Source: Selenomonadales bacterium (GTDB lineage: Bacteria > Bacillota > Negativicutes > Sporomusales > UBA7701). From it: a stretch of 52,269 nucleotides of DNA. Positions 25,248 through 33,943 of this stretch are shown here, piece by piece (position 1 is the stretch's first letter; each line of letters starts with the position of its first letter). A program made the translations under genes and the position numbers. The notes beneath the pieces are model-generated. The model worked only from the letters and a program-made list of their open reading frames with translations, did no database searches and was not told the origin of the DNA. The DNA lies in assembly GCA_029976065.1 (NCBI GenBank), contig JARKNV010000060.1, positions 1-52,269 on the forward strand, given 5' to 3'.

Positions 25248-26558
25248 ATGGCCTTCACCCTCGACAACTCCGCCGCCGCCTTCGCCGAAGCCAAACGCCA
25301 CATCCCCGGCGGCGTCAACAGCCCCGTCCGCTCCTTCCGCGGCGTCGGCGGCACACCCCCCTTCATCGCCGCCGCCAGGGGCAGCCGTCTCTACGACATC
25401 GACGGCCACGAATACATCGACTACGTCGGCTCCTGGGGGCCGATGATCCTCGGTCACGCCCACCCGGCCGTCACCGAAGCCCTCCGCGAGGCCATCGGCC
25501 GCGGCACCAGCTACGGCGCCCCGACCCTTCTCGAAACCCAGCTCGCCCAACTCGTCAAAGCGGCCGTCCCCTCCATGGACCTCGTCCGCTTCGTCAACTC
25601 CGGCACCGAGGCCACCATGAGCGTCCTCCGCCTCGCCCGCGCCTACACCAAACGCAGCAAAATCGTCAAATTCGCCGGCTGCTACCACGGCCACCACGAC
25701 AGCCTGCTCGTCAAGGCCGGCTCCGGCGCCACCACCCTCGGCATCCCCGACAGCCCCGGCGTGCCCGAAGGCATCGCCGTCACCACCCTCACCGCCGCCT
25801 ACAACGACGTCGCCGGCCTCGCCGACATCTTCCACCGCCACGGCGAAGACATCGCCGCCGTCATCATCGAGCCGGTTCCCGGCAACATGGGCCTCGTCCT
25901 GCCCCGGGACGGCTACCTCCAGGCGGTCCGCGACCTCACCGCCAAATACGAAAGCCTGCTCATCTTCGACGAAGTCATGTCCGGCTTCCGCGTCGCCCTC
26001 GGCGGCGCCCAGGCCGTCTACGGCATCACCCCCGACCTCACCTGCCTCGGCAAGGTCATCGGCGGCGGCCTGCCCGTCGGCGCCTACGGCGGCCGGCGCG
26101 ACATCATGGAGCACATCGCCCCCGCCGGCCCCGTCTACCAGGCCGGCACTCTGAGCGGCAACCCGCTCGCCATGACCGCCGGCATCGTCACCCTCACCGC
26201 CATCGGCGCCCCCAGCTACTACGACGCCCTGGCCGAAAAGACCGCCGTGCTGTGCGCCGGCGTCCAGGCCCAGGCCGAAAAATTCGGCTTCGAGCTCCAG
26301 CACCACCGGATCGGCTCCATGTTCGGCCTGTTCTTCTCCGCAAAACCCGTCTACGACTACGACAGCGCCAAACAATCCGACGTCGGCGCCTTCAACGCCT
26401 ACTTCCACGCCATGCTCGCCCAGGGCGTCTACCTCGCCCCCTCCCAGTTCGAGGCCGCCTTCATGTCCTCGGCCCACAGCGACGACGACCTTGCCGCCAC
26501 CATCGCCGCCAGCGCCGCCGCGTTCGCCAAAGTCGCCGAATCTATAAAAAACAGATAA
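25248..26558 (+). CDS. hemL: Glutamate-1-semialdehyde 2,1-aminomutase
   Basis: 436 aa. PLP enzyme giving 5-aminolevulinate. Fold-type I motifs [32 protein letters not shown] and [15 protein letters not shown] segment; PLP lysine K269 in [17 protein letters not shown]. Last gene of the operon. A short hairpin CGGCA-AAAA-TGCCG follows the stop. All steps from Glu-tRNA to uroporphyrinogen III and precorrin-2 are present in this cluster. Confidence 0.97.
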   Translation: MAFTLDNSAAAFAEAKRHIPGGVNSPVRSFRGVGGTPPFIAAARGSRLYDIDGHEYIDYVGSWGPMILGHAHPAVTEALREAIGRGTSYGAPTLLETQLAQLVKAAVPSMDLVRFVNSGTEATMSVLRLARAYTKRSKIVKFAGCYHGHHDSLLVKAGSGATTLGIPDSPGVPEGIAVTTLTAAYNDVAGLADIFHRHGEDIAAVIIEPVPGNMGLVLPRDGYLQAVRDLTAKYESLLIFDEVMSGFRVALGGAQAVYGITPDLTCLGKVIGGGLPVGAYGGRRDIMEHIAPAGPVYQAGTLSGNPLAMTAGIVTLTAIGAPSYYDALAEKTAVLCAGVQAQAEKFGFELQHHRIGSMFGLFFSAKPVYDYDSAKQSDVGAFNAYFHAMLAQGVYLAPSQFEAAFMSSAHSDDDLAATIAASAAAFAKVAESIKNR

Positions 26559-26736
26559 ATAGCGGCAAAAATGCCGGCAAATTTGTGTATACATGGTAAA
26601 ATGGGGGCTCAGGGCGCAATTCGGCAGTGCCTGCGGCCCCTTACCTGTGTTAAAATAAATACATCTTGAGCGCACGTTTGTCTGCGTACGGAAAGTCAGC
26701 AGGAAAAACAGTCTTCTAAGAGGCAGGTGTTGTGTC
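26559..26736 (+). promoter_or_regulatory. hemL / M20 intergenic region with hairpins
   Basis: The hairpin CGGCA-AAAA-TGCCG at about 26563-26577 may end the hem operon, though its T-tract is weak. Two TAAAAT-like -10 candidates (about 26596 and 26649) lack clear -35 elements. Between them a GGGGGCTCAGGGC / GCCTGCGGCCCC arm pair could fold. One of these is likely the M20 promoter; I cannot say which. Confidence 0.35.
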
Positions 26737-27900
26737 ATGGATATCACACAGCGGGTGGCGGCCAACCGCGACTACGTCGTCGCGATGCGCCGCCACTTCA
26801 GGATGCACCCCGAAGTGGGCGGCGAAGAACGCGAAACCCAGCAGAAAATTCTCGCCGAGCTCGCCGCCATGGGAATAAAAGCCCGGGCCGCCGGCGGCAC
26901 CGGCGTTCTTGCCGACATACCAGGCAAGCCGGGCGGCAAAACCGTCGCCATCAGGGCCGACATCGACGCCCTTCCCATCAACGACGAAATCGACCAGCCT
27001 TATAAGTCCCTCAACAAAGGCGTTTGCCACGCCTGCGGCCACGACGGCCACACCGCCATGCTCCTCGGCACGGCCAAGACGCTCGCCGCCATGGGGAGCG
27101 AACTGCCCGGCAGTATCCGCCTCATCTTCCAGCCCAGCGAAGAGCGGTTCCCCGGCGGGGCCGAAATCATCATCGCCGACGGCGCGATGGTCGGCGTCGA
27201 CGCCGTCCTCGGCGCCCACCTCTGGCAGCCCCTGCCGGTCGGCGTCGTCGGCGTCAACAACGGGCCGCTCATGGCCGCCCCCGACGAATTCACCATCACC
27301 GTCCAGGGCAAAGGCGGCCACGGCTCCATGCCCCAGGACACCATCGACTCCATCCTCGTCGGCGCCCAGCTCGCGCTGGCCCTCCGCACCATCACCGGCG
27401 CCAACGTCGACCCCCGCGAACAGGCCGTCCTCACCATAGGCATGTTCAAGGCCGGCGAAGTATTCAACATCATCCCCGACACCGCCGTCCTCAAAGGCAC
27501 CGTCCGCTCCTTCGACGAACACGTTCGCCAAGCCGTCTTCGCCCAGCTCGAAGCCTACTGCCGCGGCATCTGCGCCGCTTCCGGCGCTACATACACCCTC
27601 GACTCCATCTTCGGGTACCCCCCGGTGGTCAACAACCCCGCCGTCGCGGCGGTGGTGGCCGCGGCCGGGCGGGAGGTGGCCGGCGTTCAGGTCCAGGAAG
27701 TCCGGCCGCTCATGGTCGGCGAAGACTACTCCTACTACCAGAAGCTCGCCCCCGGCGCCTTCTTCCTTGTAGGGGCCGGCAACCCGGCCAAAGGCTGCAT
27801 CCACCCCCACCACCACCCCAAATTCGACATCGACGAGGACGCCCTCGCTTACGGCGCCGAAACGATGGCCCGGGCGGCGCTCAAGCTGCTCGCCCGCTGA
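26737..27900 (+). CDS. M20 family amidohydrolase (N-acyl-amino-acid amidohydrolase type)
   Basis: 387 aa. Binuclear metal hydrolase: substrate/metal motifs HPEVGGEERETQ, AIRADIDALPI, CHACGHDGHTAMLLG, the catalytic QPSEERFPGG and the metal-ligand histidine of GAHLWQPLPVG, plus the dimerisation insert GGHGSMPQDTID. Relatives hydrolyse N-acetyl- or hippuryl-amino acids, or N-acetyl-diaminopimelate. The exact substrate is not evident. Expected to be cytoplasmic. The following transporter pair might import its substrate or export the product (inference). Confidence 0.9.
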   Translation: MDITQRVAANRDYVVAMRRHFRMHPEVGGEERETQQKILAELAAMGIKARAAGGTGVLADIPGKPGGKTVAIRADIDALPINDEIDQPYKSLNKGVCHACGHDGHTAMLLGTAKTLAAMGSELPGSIRLIFQPSEERFPGGAEIIIADGAMVGVDAVLGAHLWQPLPVGVVGVNNGPLMAAPDEFTITVQGKGGHGSMPQDTIDSILVGAQLALALRTITGANVDPREQAVLTIGMFKAGEVFNIIPDTAVLKGTVRSFDEHVRQAVFAQLEAYCRGICAASGATYTLDSIFGYPPVVNNPAVAAVVAAAGREVAGVQVQEVRPLMVGEDYSYYQKLAPGAFFLVGAGNPAKGCIHPHHHPKFDIDEDALAYGAETMARAALKLLAR

Positions 27901-27988
27901 AACGGCGGAAAATCAAGGCACAACGGCGTGCTTGAACATATGGTAATCTGCCCTACAAAAAAAATAATAGCGAGGTGAGAACGCAAAC

Positions 27989-28180
27989 ATGGTAAGAGTT
28001 ATCCTAACCGTCATACCCTTTGTCTGGACGATTGGCATGCTTCCTTTCGTCAACACAGTCAAGCCGATAGTCTTCGGCCTGCCCTTCCTGGCTTTCTGGC
28101 TGTGCTGCACCATCCCGATCTCATTCATCTGCCTGAGCATCCTCTATAAAATGGATGAAGGCAAAAACGGCCACGAATAG
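27989..28180 (+). CDS. DUF3311-type small membrane protein
   Basis: 63 aa, two hydrophobic helices (about 3-20 and 28-52) and a short charged C terminus (KMDEGKNGHE). Small two-helix DUF3311 proteins are commonly encoded just before sodium:solute symporters, exactly this arrangement (23-nt gap). It is presumed to be an accessory subunit of the symporter; no function is established. SD GCGAGGTGAG before ATG. Confidence 0.8.
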   Translation: MVRVILTVIPFVWTIGMLPFVNTVKPIVFGLPFLAFWLCCTIPISFICLSILYKMDEGKNGHE

Positions 28181-28203
28181 GCTGAAAGGAGGTAACGCTA
28201 ATT

Positions 28204-29673
28204 ATGTCCAATGAAACAATGGCCCTTGCCATAATATTCGCTTTCGTAATCGGCACCACCATCGTCGGGATGGTCCCCGGCATGAACAAGAAAATGAGCC
28301 TCGAGGAATGGGCGGTCGGCGGCCGGAGCTTCGGGCGCTGGCTCAACTGGTTCATCCTCGCCGGCGAAATCTACACCGCATTCGCCTTCCTTGGCGGCAG
28401 CGGCTGGGCTTATGCCCGCGGCGGCCCGACCTTCTATATTCTCGGTTACGGCGCCCTGGCGTACGTCGTCGGCTACTACGTCCTGCCGGCCATCTCCCCC
28501 ATCGGCCGCAAGCATGGCCTCATGACCCAGCCCGACCTCATCGAGCACATGTATGAAAGCAAATGGCTCGGCATCCTCACCGCCTGCGTCGGCGTGGCCT
28601 TCCTGATGCCGTACCTGCAGCTGCAGCTCACCGGTCTCGGCCTCATCATCGAAACCTGCTCCTACGGTGTCATCGGCCGTGTGCCGGCCATGCTTATCGC
28701 CTTCACCATGGTCGCCGCGTTCGTCTACCTCAGCGGCCTGAAAGGCGTCGCTTCCACCGCCGTCATCAAGGACGTCGTCATGATCATCGCCGTCGTCTTC
28801 TTCGGCCTCTACCTGCCGATCCACTTCTTCGGCAGCGTCGGCGGCATGTTCGAAGCCCTCGACGCCGCCAAACCCGGCTTCCTGGCCCTGCCGGGCGGCA
28901 CGAAGACCCTCGACGTCAGTTGGGCGATGTCCACCATCGCTCTCACCAGCCTCGGCTTCTACATGTGGCCCCACTTCTCGGCCAACAGCTTCAGCGCCAA
29001 GAACCCCGACGTGTTGCGCCACAACGCCATCTACCTGCCGCTTTACCAGATCTGCCTCATCTTCCCGATGTTGATCGGCTTCACCGCCCTGCTCGTCCTC
29101 TCCCCGGCCATCAAAGTGCCTGACATGGCCTTCATGGCCATCGTCCAGCAGGTATTCCCCGGCTGGGCCCTCGGCCTGGTGGGCGGTGCCGGCGCGCTGG
29201 CCTGCATGATTCCGGCCGCCGACCTCATCCTCTCCACCTCGATGCTCTTCACCCGCAACATCTACGGCCGCACCGTCGGCAAGGATGTTGCCCCCCACAC
29301 CCAGGCCCAGATCGCGCGGATACTGGTGCTCGTCCTCACCGGCGTCGCCCTCACCCTGGCGATCTTCGCCCCCAACATGCTCGTTAACCTGCTGCTCACC
29401 GGCTACTCCGGCGTGACCCAGTTCTTCCCGATGATCGTCCTCGGCCTCTTCTGGAAGCGGGCCACCAAGGTCGCCGCTTACTGCGGCCTGATCACCGGCG
29501 AATTCCTCGTCTTCTACCTCATCCTCAACAAAATGGACCCGCTCGGCATCTTCGGCATGAACCTCAACGCCGGCTTCGTCGCCCTGGTGGTCAACTTCGC
29601 GGTCTTCGTGGTTGTCAGCCTGGCGACCAGCACGGAAGCGACCATCGAGCGAAAAGCCAAAGCCATCGGCTAA
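28204..29673 (+). CDS. Sodium:solute symporter (SSS family)
   Basis: 489 aa, about 13 membrane helices. The motif WAVGGRSFGRWLNWFILAGE near residue 40 and the sodium-site helix region TGYSGVTQFFPMIVLGLFWKRATK near residue 400 are typical of SSS permeases such as PutP, PanF and acetate/monocarboxylate carriers. Substrate unknown: monocarboxylate, pantothenate or an amino-acid derivative processed by the upstream M20 enzyme. Strong SD AAAGGAGGTAACG. Repeat R3 lies 17 nt after the stop. Confidence 0.9.
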   Translation: MSNETMALAIIFAFVIGTTIVGMVPGMNKKMSLEEWAVGGRSFGRWLNWFILAGEIYTAFAFLGGSGWAYARGGPTFYILGYGALAYVVGYYVLPAISPIGRKHGLMTQPDLIEHMYESKWLGILTACVGVAFLMPYLQLQLTGLGLIIETCSYGVIGRVPAMLIAFTMVAAFVYLSGLKGVASTAVIKDVVMIIAVVFFGLYLPIHFFGSVGGMFEALDAAKPGFLALPGGTKTLDVSWAMSTIALTSLGFYMWPHFSANSFSAKNPDVLRHNAIYLPLYQICLIFPMLIGFTALLVLSPAIKVPDMAFMAIVQQVFPGWALGLVGGAGALACMIPAADLILSTSMLFTRNIYGRTVGKDVAPHTQAQIARILVLVLTGVALTLAIFAPNMLVNLLLTGYSGVTQFFPMIVLGLFWKRATKVAAYCGLITGEFLVFYLILNKMDPLGIFGMNLNAGFVALVVNFAVFVVVSLATSTEATIERKAKAIG

Positions 29674-29690
29674 GTTTCTGCCCATACTTG

Positions 29691-29815
29691 GGCAGGCCGT
29701 TGATAGCCCCGTCTGCGTTGTTAGACCTGCGCGTGCTCGCTCTGCGTACGCAACGAGTACGCAGCCGCTCGCATGCTCGGTCTGCCTAGCATCCGGAGGC
29801 TCTGAACGGCCTGCC
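29691..29815 (+). repeat. 3'-UTR palindromic element, copy R3
   Basis: Outer arms GGCAGGCCGTT (29691-29701) / AACGGCCTGCC (29805-29815), perfect over 11 bp, then AGCC / GGCT. The cores are degenerate here (GTCTGCGTTG and GCCTAGCATCCG). The central arm is like R1 (GCGTGCTCGCTC, then GCGTAC / GTACGC). It starts 17 nt after the symporter stop and is followed by a terminator. Confidence 0.85.
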
Positions 29816-29832
29816 GGCATCACGGACCGGTT

Positions 29833-29868
29833 AAACCCCGGCACTCGCACGAGTGCCGGGGTTTTCGT
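29833..29868 (+). terminator. Terminator after the SSS symporter and R3
   Basis: A 14-bp perfect stem AACCCCGGCACTCG / CGAGTGCCGGGGTT with a CA loop, followed by TTCGTTT. Intrinsic terminator 17 nt past R3. Confidence 0.88.
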
Positions 29869-29950
29869 TTGCTGTCGTTTGTTCCGTCTATCACACAATT
29901 CGTGAATGGGGCAGAGGTTGGGGCAAGGTCAATTTTACATAAAACAAAAG

Positions 29951-30045
29951 CATGTGAAAGATAAATCTATCACATGTATTTTATTAAGAAAGTGATAAAA
30001 ATAACGCATTAATAGCCAATAAGTGAAAGAAATAACGTTATATAA
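29951..30045 (+). promoter_or_regulatory. Operator-like repeats upstream of the hydrogenase promoter
   Basis: In an AT-rich interval there is a 12-bp imperfect dyad CATGTGAAAGAT-AA-ATCTATCACATG (29951-29976, one mismatch). Three GTGA-led direct repeats begin at 29954, 29992 and 30023; the latter two are GTGATAAAAATAACG and GTGAAAGAAATAACG. TGTGA/TCACA are Crp-type half-sites, but their 12-nt spacing is not the canonical 6. Confidence 0.5.
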
Positions 30046-30054
30046 ATAACTTTA

Positions 30055-30083
30055 TTGACATCAAACCTTAATTTAATTAAAAT
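30055..30083 (+). promoter_or_regulatory. Sigma-A promoter of the hydCBA operon
   Basis: Perfect TTGACA (30055-30060), 17-nt spacer, TAAAAT (30078-30083). Predicted start near 30090. The leader of about 50 nt ends in the SD AGGGGG, 10 nt before ATG 30140. Confidence 0.88.
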
Positions 30084-30139
30084 CAAATTACACGGAACGA
30101 TCCGTATGAACAACCAAAAAACGATAGGGGGTTAAATTT

Positions 30140-30631
30140 ATGTCTTCTTCACTACAGGCCGTGAAGGATAGCGTAACCGTGCCGGCGGCGGGGCAAGCCG
30201 CCTTGCTGCAGATGCTGCTGGCCGTCCAGGATGCCAGTCCCGAAAACTACGTCAGCGAGGAAGCGGTCAACGAAATAGCCCACCTCCTCGATATCTCCCG
30301 CAGCCGCGTATACTCGACCGCCTCCTTCTACAGCGCCATATCGCTGAAGCCCCGGGGCCAGCACATCATCCGCGTCTGCATCAACGCCCCGTGCGAAAAT
30401 GCCGGCAAGCAAGCCGTCCTCGCCGCGCTTGAACAGGAACTCGGCGTCAGCCTCGGCGGCACCACCGCCGACGGCCGCTTCACCCTCGAAGGCGTAAGCT
30501 GTCTGGGAGCCTGCTACATGTCCCCGGCCATCAAAATCGACAAACAGTTGTACGGGGACCTCACCGCGGAAACCGCCGTCGCCGTCATCCGCCGTTACCG
30601 GGAGGGGGAGGCCATTGGGCACACTGCTTGA
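30140..30631 (+). CDS. hydC: NAD-linked [FeFe] hydrogenase subunit HydC (NuoE-like, [2Fe-2S])
   Basis: 163 aa, NuoE/thioredoxin-like. The N-terminal helical bundle contains SRSRVYSTASFYSAI. Four cysteines bind a [2Fe-2S] cluster: CINAPC (C-x4-C) and CLGAC (C-x3-C). It relays electrons between the flavin subunit HydB and HydA. First gene of the operon, overlapping the hydB TTG start by 17 nt. Confidence 0.92.
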   Translation: MSSSLQAVKDSVTVPAAGQAALLQMLLAVQDASPENYVSEEAVNEIAHLLDISRSRVYSTASFYSAISLKPRGQHIIRVCINAPCENAGKQAVLAALEQELGVSLGGTTADGRFTLEGVSCLGACYMSPAIKIDKQLYGDLTAETAVAVIRRYREGEAIGHTA

Positions 30632-31904
30632 CAACGCCGACTCCGTCTTTCGCCTCAACCTCTTCCGCGAATTCCCCACCCTCATGCACTACCGCGACTT
30701 CGGCGGCTACCAGGCGCTCGCCAAAGCCCTGGCCGGCGACCCTGGAGCGGTTATCGGCGAAATAGGCGCCGCCGGCCTCCGCGGCCGCGGCGGCGCCGCC
30801 TTCCCCACGGCCGCCAAGCTGCAGATGGTCAGGGACAACCCGCCGGGCGAGCGCTACGTCATCTGCAACGCCGACGAAGGCGAACCCGGCACCTTCAAAG
30901 ACCGCTTCATCATGACCCACATACCCTTCCAGCTCCTCGAGGGGATGACCATCGCCGCCTACGCCGTCGGCGCGGGCCAGGGCTTCATCTATATCCGCCA
31001 CGAATACCCCGAGGCCCAGGAAACCATGCGCCGCGCCATCGCCGCCGCCCGCGCCGTCGGCTTTCTCGGCGGCAACATCCTCGGCAGCGGTTTCTCGTTC
31101 GATGTCGCGATATTTTCCGGCGCCGGCAGCTACCTGTGCGGCGAGGAAACGGCGCTCCTCTCCTCCATCGAAGGCAAGAAAGGCCGGCCCCGCCTCAAGC
31201 CGCCCTACCCGACGCAAAGCGGCCTCTGGGGCAAACCCACCCTCATAAACAACGTCGAAACGCTCGCGAATATCCCCCCGATCATCGATCGCGGCGCCGC
31301 CTGGTACCGCACCCTCGGCACCGCCGACAGCCACGGCACCAAGCTCATCTCCCTCTCGGGCGACGTCGCCCGCCGCGGCCTCTACGAAGTGCCCTTCGGC
31401 ACCACCTTCCGCGAAATCATCGACAACTGCGGCGGCGGGGTGAAGCAAGGGTACATCAAAGCCGTAAACATCGGCGGCGCCTCCGGCGTCGTCGTGCCGC
31501 CGTGGGAGCTCGACTGTCCGCTGGAATACAGCGCCTGCGGGCAGCACGGCATAACCATCGGCTCCGGGGCCGTCTTCGTCATGGACGACAGCCGCTCCAT
31601 CCTCGAAAATGTCCGCAACCGCGTCGACTTCTTCCTGCACGAAAGCTGCGGCAAATGCACGCCCTGCCGCGAAGGCCTGCGCCAGGCGGGGCGGATCATC
31701 CACAAAGTGTTGGCGGAAAACGCCCTCCTCGCCGACATCGACAACCTCGGGCGCTACACCCGCGCGCTGCAAAACGCCGCCTTCTGCGGACTGGGGCAGG
31801 CGGCGGGCAACAGTCTCAGCTCCTCGCTCAAATACTTCCGCGGCGAATACGAAGCCATGTGCCGCGACCGTGACGAAGCAACCCCGAAGGAGGCGACAGC
31901 GTGA
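30615..31904 (+). CDS. hydB: NAD-linked [FeFe] hydrogenase subunit HydB (NuoF-like flavoprotein, short form)
   Basis: 429 aa, TTG start behind GGGAGGGGGAGG. Contains the NADH/FMN site (GRGGAAFPTAAK, CNADEGEPGTFKDR, GAGSYLCGEETALL) and the C-terminal N3-type cluster CGKCTPCREG. It stops soon after: the N-terminal [2Fe-2S] domain and the C-terminal two-[4Fe-4S] ferredoxin domain of the about 600-aa bifurcating HydB proteins are absent. It oxidises or reduces NAD(H) and exchanges electrons with HydC/HydA. Overlaps hydA by ATGA-like GTGA. Confidence 0.92.
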   Translation: MGTLLDNADSVFRLNLFREFPTLMHYRDFGGYQALAKALAGDPGAVIGEIGAAGLRGRGGAAFPTAAKLQMVRDNPPGERYVICNADEGEPGTFKDRFIMTHIPFQLLEGMTIAAYAVGAGQGFIYIRHEYPEAQETMRRAIAAARAVGFLGGNILGSGFSFDVAIFSGAGSYLCGEETALLSSIEGKKGRPRLKPPYPTQSGLWGKPTLINNVETLANIPPIIDRGAAWYRTLGTADSHGTKLISLSGDVARRGLYEVPFGTTFREIIDNCGGGVKQGYIKAVNIGGASGVVVPPWELDCPLEYSACGQHGITIGSGAVFVMDDSRSILENVRNRVDFFLHESCGKCTPCREGLRQAGRIIHKVLAENALLADIDNLGRYTRALQNAAFCGLGQAAGNSLSSSLKYFRGEYEAMCRDRDEATPKEATA

Positions 31905-33640
31905 CCGACACCGTCAGTTTCTCCCTCAACGGCCGCGAGGTCTCCGTTCCCGCCGGGCTCAGCATCCTTGAGGCGGCGGCCCTCCACGGCGTCAAAATCC
32001 CCACCCTCTGCCACCACCCCGACCAGCGCGTCAAAGCCAACTGCCGGGTGTGCGTCGTCGAAGTCGAAGGCCGGCCGAACCTGGCCGCCTCCTGCGCCAC
32101 CGCCGTCGACGCCGGCATGAAAGTCAGGACCAACTCGCCCCGCATCCGCGAAACCGTCCAGACCATCCTCGAACTCATCTTCGCCAACCACCCCCAGGAA
32201 TGCCTCACCTGCATCCGCAACGGCAACTGCGAGCTTCGCCGCCTGGCGGCCGACTACGGCATCCGCGAAGTCAAAAGCGAAATGGCCGTGGATGTCCTGC
32301 CGCTCGACACCTCCACCCCGTCGATCGTCCGCGACCCCAACAAATGCATAAAATGCGGCCGCTGCGCCGAAGTCTGCCACCATGTCCAGGAAACCGGCAT
32401 CCTCTACAGCCATTTCCGCGGCATCGACGTCCAGGTCGCCCCCGAATACGGCAAATCCCTCAGCGAAGTCGCCTGTGTGCTGTGCGGCCAATGTGCCGCC
32501 GTCTGCCCGGTCGGCGCCATCCACGAAAAAGACGACATCGCCCGCGTCTGGGCCGCCCTCGACGACCCCGCCAAGCACGTCGTCGTCCAGGTAGCGCCGG
32601 CGGTGCGGGTATCGATCGCTGAGGAATTCGCCCAGCCCCCGGGCACGATCGCCACCGGCCGCCTCGTATCGGCGCTCCGCAAGCTCGGCTTCGACCGCGT
32701 CTTCGACACCGACTTCACCGCCGACCTCACCATCATGGAAGAAGGCCACGAACTCCTCCACCGCCTCAAAGGCGGCGGCGCCCTGCCGCTCATCACCTCC
32801 TGCAGCCCGGGCTGGGTCAAATACATCGAGCACAGCTACCCCGAACTGCTGCCCCACGTCTCCACCTGCAAATCGCCGCAGCAAATGTTCGGCGCCCTCG
32901 CCAAAACCTATTACCCCCTCAAGGCCGGCCTCGACCCCGCCGACATCTTCGTTGTTTCCATAATGCCCTGCACCGCCAAAAAATTCGAAAGCCAGCGGCC
33001 GGAAATGAACGCCAGCGGCCACCAGGACGTCGACGCCGTCCTCACCACCAGGGAACTGGGGCGGATGCTCAAACAGGGCGGGGTGGACTTCGCCGTCCTC
33101 GAAGACGGCGCCTTCGACGACCCGCTCGGCATCTCCACCGGCGCGGCCGCCATCTTCGGCGTCACCGGCGGCGTCATGGAAGCCGCCCTGCGCACCGTCT
33201 ACGAAGTCGTCACCGGCCGGGAGCTCGCCAGCGTCGAATTCACTGCCGTCCGCGGCCTCCAGGGCATCAAAGAGGCGGCCGTCGACCTTGACGGCACCTC
33301 CGTCAAAGTCGCCGTCGCCCACGGCCTCGGCAACGCCCGCCGCATCATGGACCTCCTGCGCGCCGGCCTGGCCGACTACACCTTCATCGAAATAATGTGC
33401 TGTCCCGGCGGCTGCATCGGCGGCGGCGGCCAGCCCTACGGCACCACCGACGCCGTCCGCCGGCAGCGCATCGAGGCCACCTACCGCGTCGACGCCGGGC
33501 TGCCGCTGCGCAAATCCCATCAAAACCCCGCCGTCGCCAAGCTCTACGAAGAATTTCTCCGCCAGCCGCTCAGCGAAGTATCCCACCGGCTGCTGCACAC
33601 ACGCTACCGCAACCGTAACCTCTATAAGCTCAAAGGCTAG
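31901..33640 (+). CDS. hydA: [FeFe] hydrogenase catalytic subunit HydA
   Basis: 579 aa, GTG start after AAGGAGGCGACAGC. Order of cofactor sites: N-terminal [2Fe-2S] (CHHPDQ, CRVC, SCATAV), a His-Cys3 [4Fe-4S] (HPQECLTCIRNGNC), two ferredoxin-like [4Fe-4S] clusters (CIKCGRCAEVC, CVLCGQCAAVC), then H-cluster motifs TSCSPGW, MPCTAKKFE and CCPGGCIGGGGQP. A group A multimeric, cytoplasmic enzyme that makes or consumes H2 with NAD(H), and possibly ferredoxin. The maturases hydE/F/G are not in the window. Repeat R4 starts 6 nt after the stop. Confidence 0.96.
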   Translation: MTDTVSFSLNGREVSVPAGLSILEAAALHGVKIPTLCHHPDQRVKANCRVCVVEVEGRPNLAASCATAVDAGMKVRTNSPRIRETVQTILELIFANHPQECLTCIRNGNCELRRLAADYGIREVKSEMAVDVLPLDTSTPSIVRDPNKCIKCGRCAEVCHHVQETGILYSHFRGIDVQVAPEYGKSLSEVACVLCGQCAAVCPVGAIHEKDDIARVWAALDDPAKHVVVQVAPAVRVSIAEEFAQPPGTIATGRLVSALRKLGFDRVFDTDFTADLTIMEEGHELLHRLKGGGALPLITSCSPGWVKYIEHSYPELLPHVSTCKSPQQMFGALAKTYYPLKAGLDPADIFVVSIMPCTAKKFESQRPEMNASGHQDVDAVLTTRELGRMLKQGGVDFAVLEDGAFDDPLGISTGAAAIFGVTGGVMEAALRTVYEVVTGRELASVEFTAVRGLQGIKEAAVDLDGTSVKVAVAHGLGNARRIMDLLRAGLADYTFIEIMCCPGGCIGGGGQPYGTTDAVRRQRIEATYRVDAGLPLRKSHQNPAVAKLYEEFLRQPLSEVSHRLLHTRYRNRNLYKLKG

Positions 33641-33646
33641 AACCAA

Positions 33647-33720
33647 GGCAGGCCGTTGATGACCGCCATCTGCGGCGTTTTCCTCGGCGGCTTGCATCTG
33701 GCGGCCCTGAACGGCCTGCT
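33647..33720 (+). repeat. 3'-UTR palindromic element, copy R4 (minimal form)
   Basis: Only 74 bp: outer arms GGCAGGCCGTT / AACGGCCTGC, inner CCGCC / GGCGG, and left and right cores CATCTGCGGCG and TTGCATCTGG almost abutting. The central arm is missing. Begins 6 nt after hydA and is followed by a terminator. Confidence 0.85.
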
Positions 33721-33735
33721 CGCCATATCAGATGG

Positions 33736-33768
33736 AAAGCCCCGGCGCACAAGCGCCGGGGCTTTTTT
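33736..33768 (+). terminator. Terminator of hydCBA
   Basis: AAAGCCCCGGCGC-ACAA-GCGCCGGGGCTTTTTT: a perfect 10-bp or longer stem with a T tract, 15 nt after R4. Confidence 0.92.
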
Positions 33769-33816
33769 CCGCCGGTCCCGCGAAACTAGGACCGAAGGCT
33801 CATCTTTTTCGATAAA

Positions 33817-33841
33817 TACTAAAATGCCACAATATTTAGTA
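33817..33841 (+). promoter_or_regulatory. Dyad upstream of the GGDEF gene
   Basis: TACTAAA-11-TTTAGTA, a perfect 7-bp inverted repeat in an AT-rich stretch about 105 nt before the GGDEF start. It could be an operator. The remaining part of the 33641-33943 gap holds R4, the terminator above and an unassigned promoter. Confidence 0.4.
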
Positions 33842-33943
33842 GGATTTTCCCTCTTTCTAAGGAAATATATACTAATAGTTCTTAATGGTGAGGACAAAAA
33901 TACCGATATAAGCTTTGGAAACCTGTCACAGGATGGTGTGACG

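Noticed and set aside
24711..26765. Very long antisense open frames, e.g. 684 aa opposite hemB/hemL, 566 aa opposite the SSS symporter, 647 aa opposite hydBA, 559 aa opposite the hydrogenase small subunit, 482 aa opposite MATE
   Set aside because: They mirror high-GC third-position bias of real genes on the other strand, have low-complexity Gly/Asp/Glu/Val composition, no SD and no recognisable domains.
29951..29976. Rex (NADH-sensing) operator upstream of hydCBA
   Set aside because: The TTGTGAA/TTCACAA-type Rex consensus is not matched; TGTGA/TCACA half-sites fit a Crp-type protein better.
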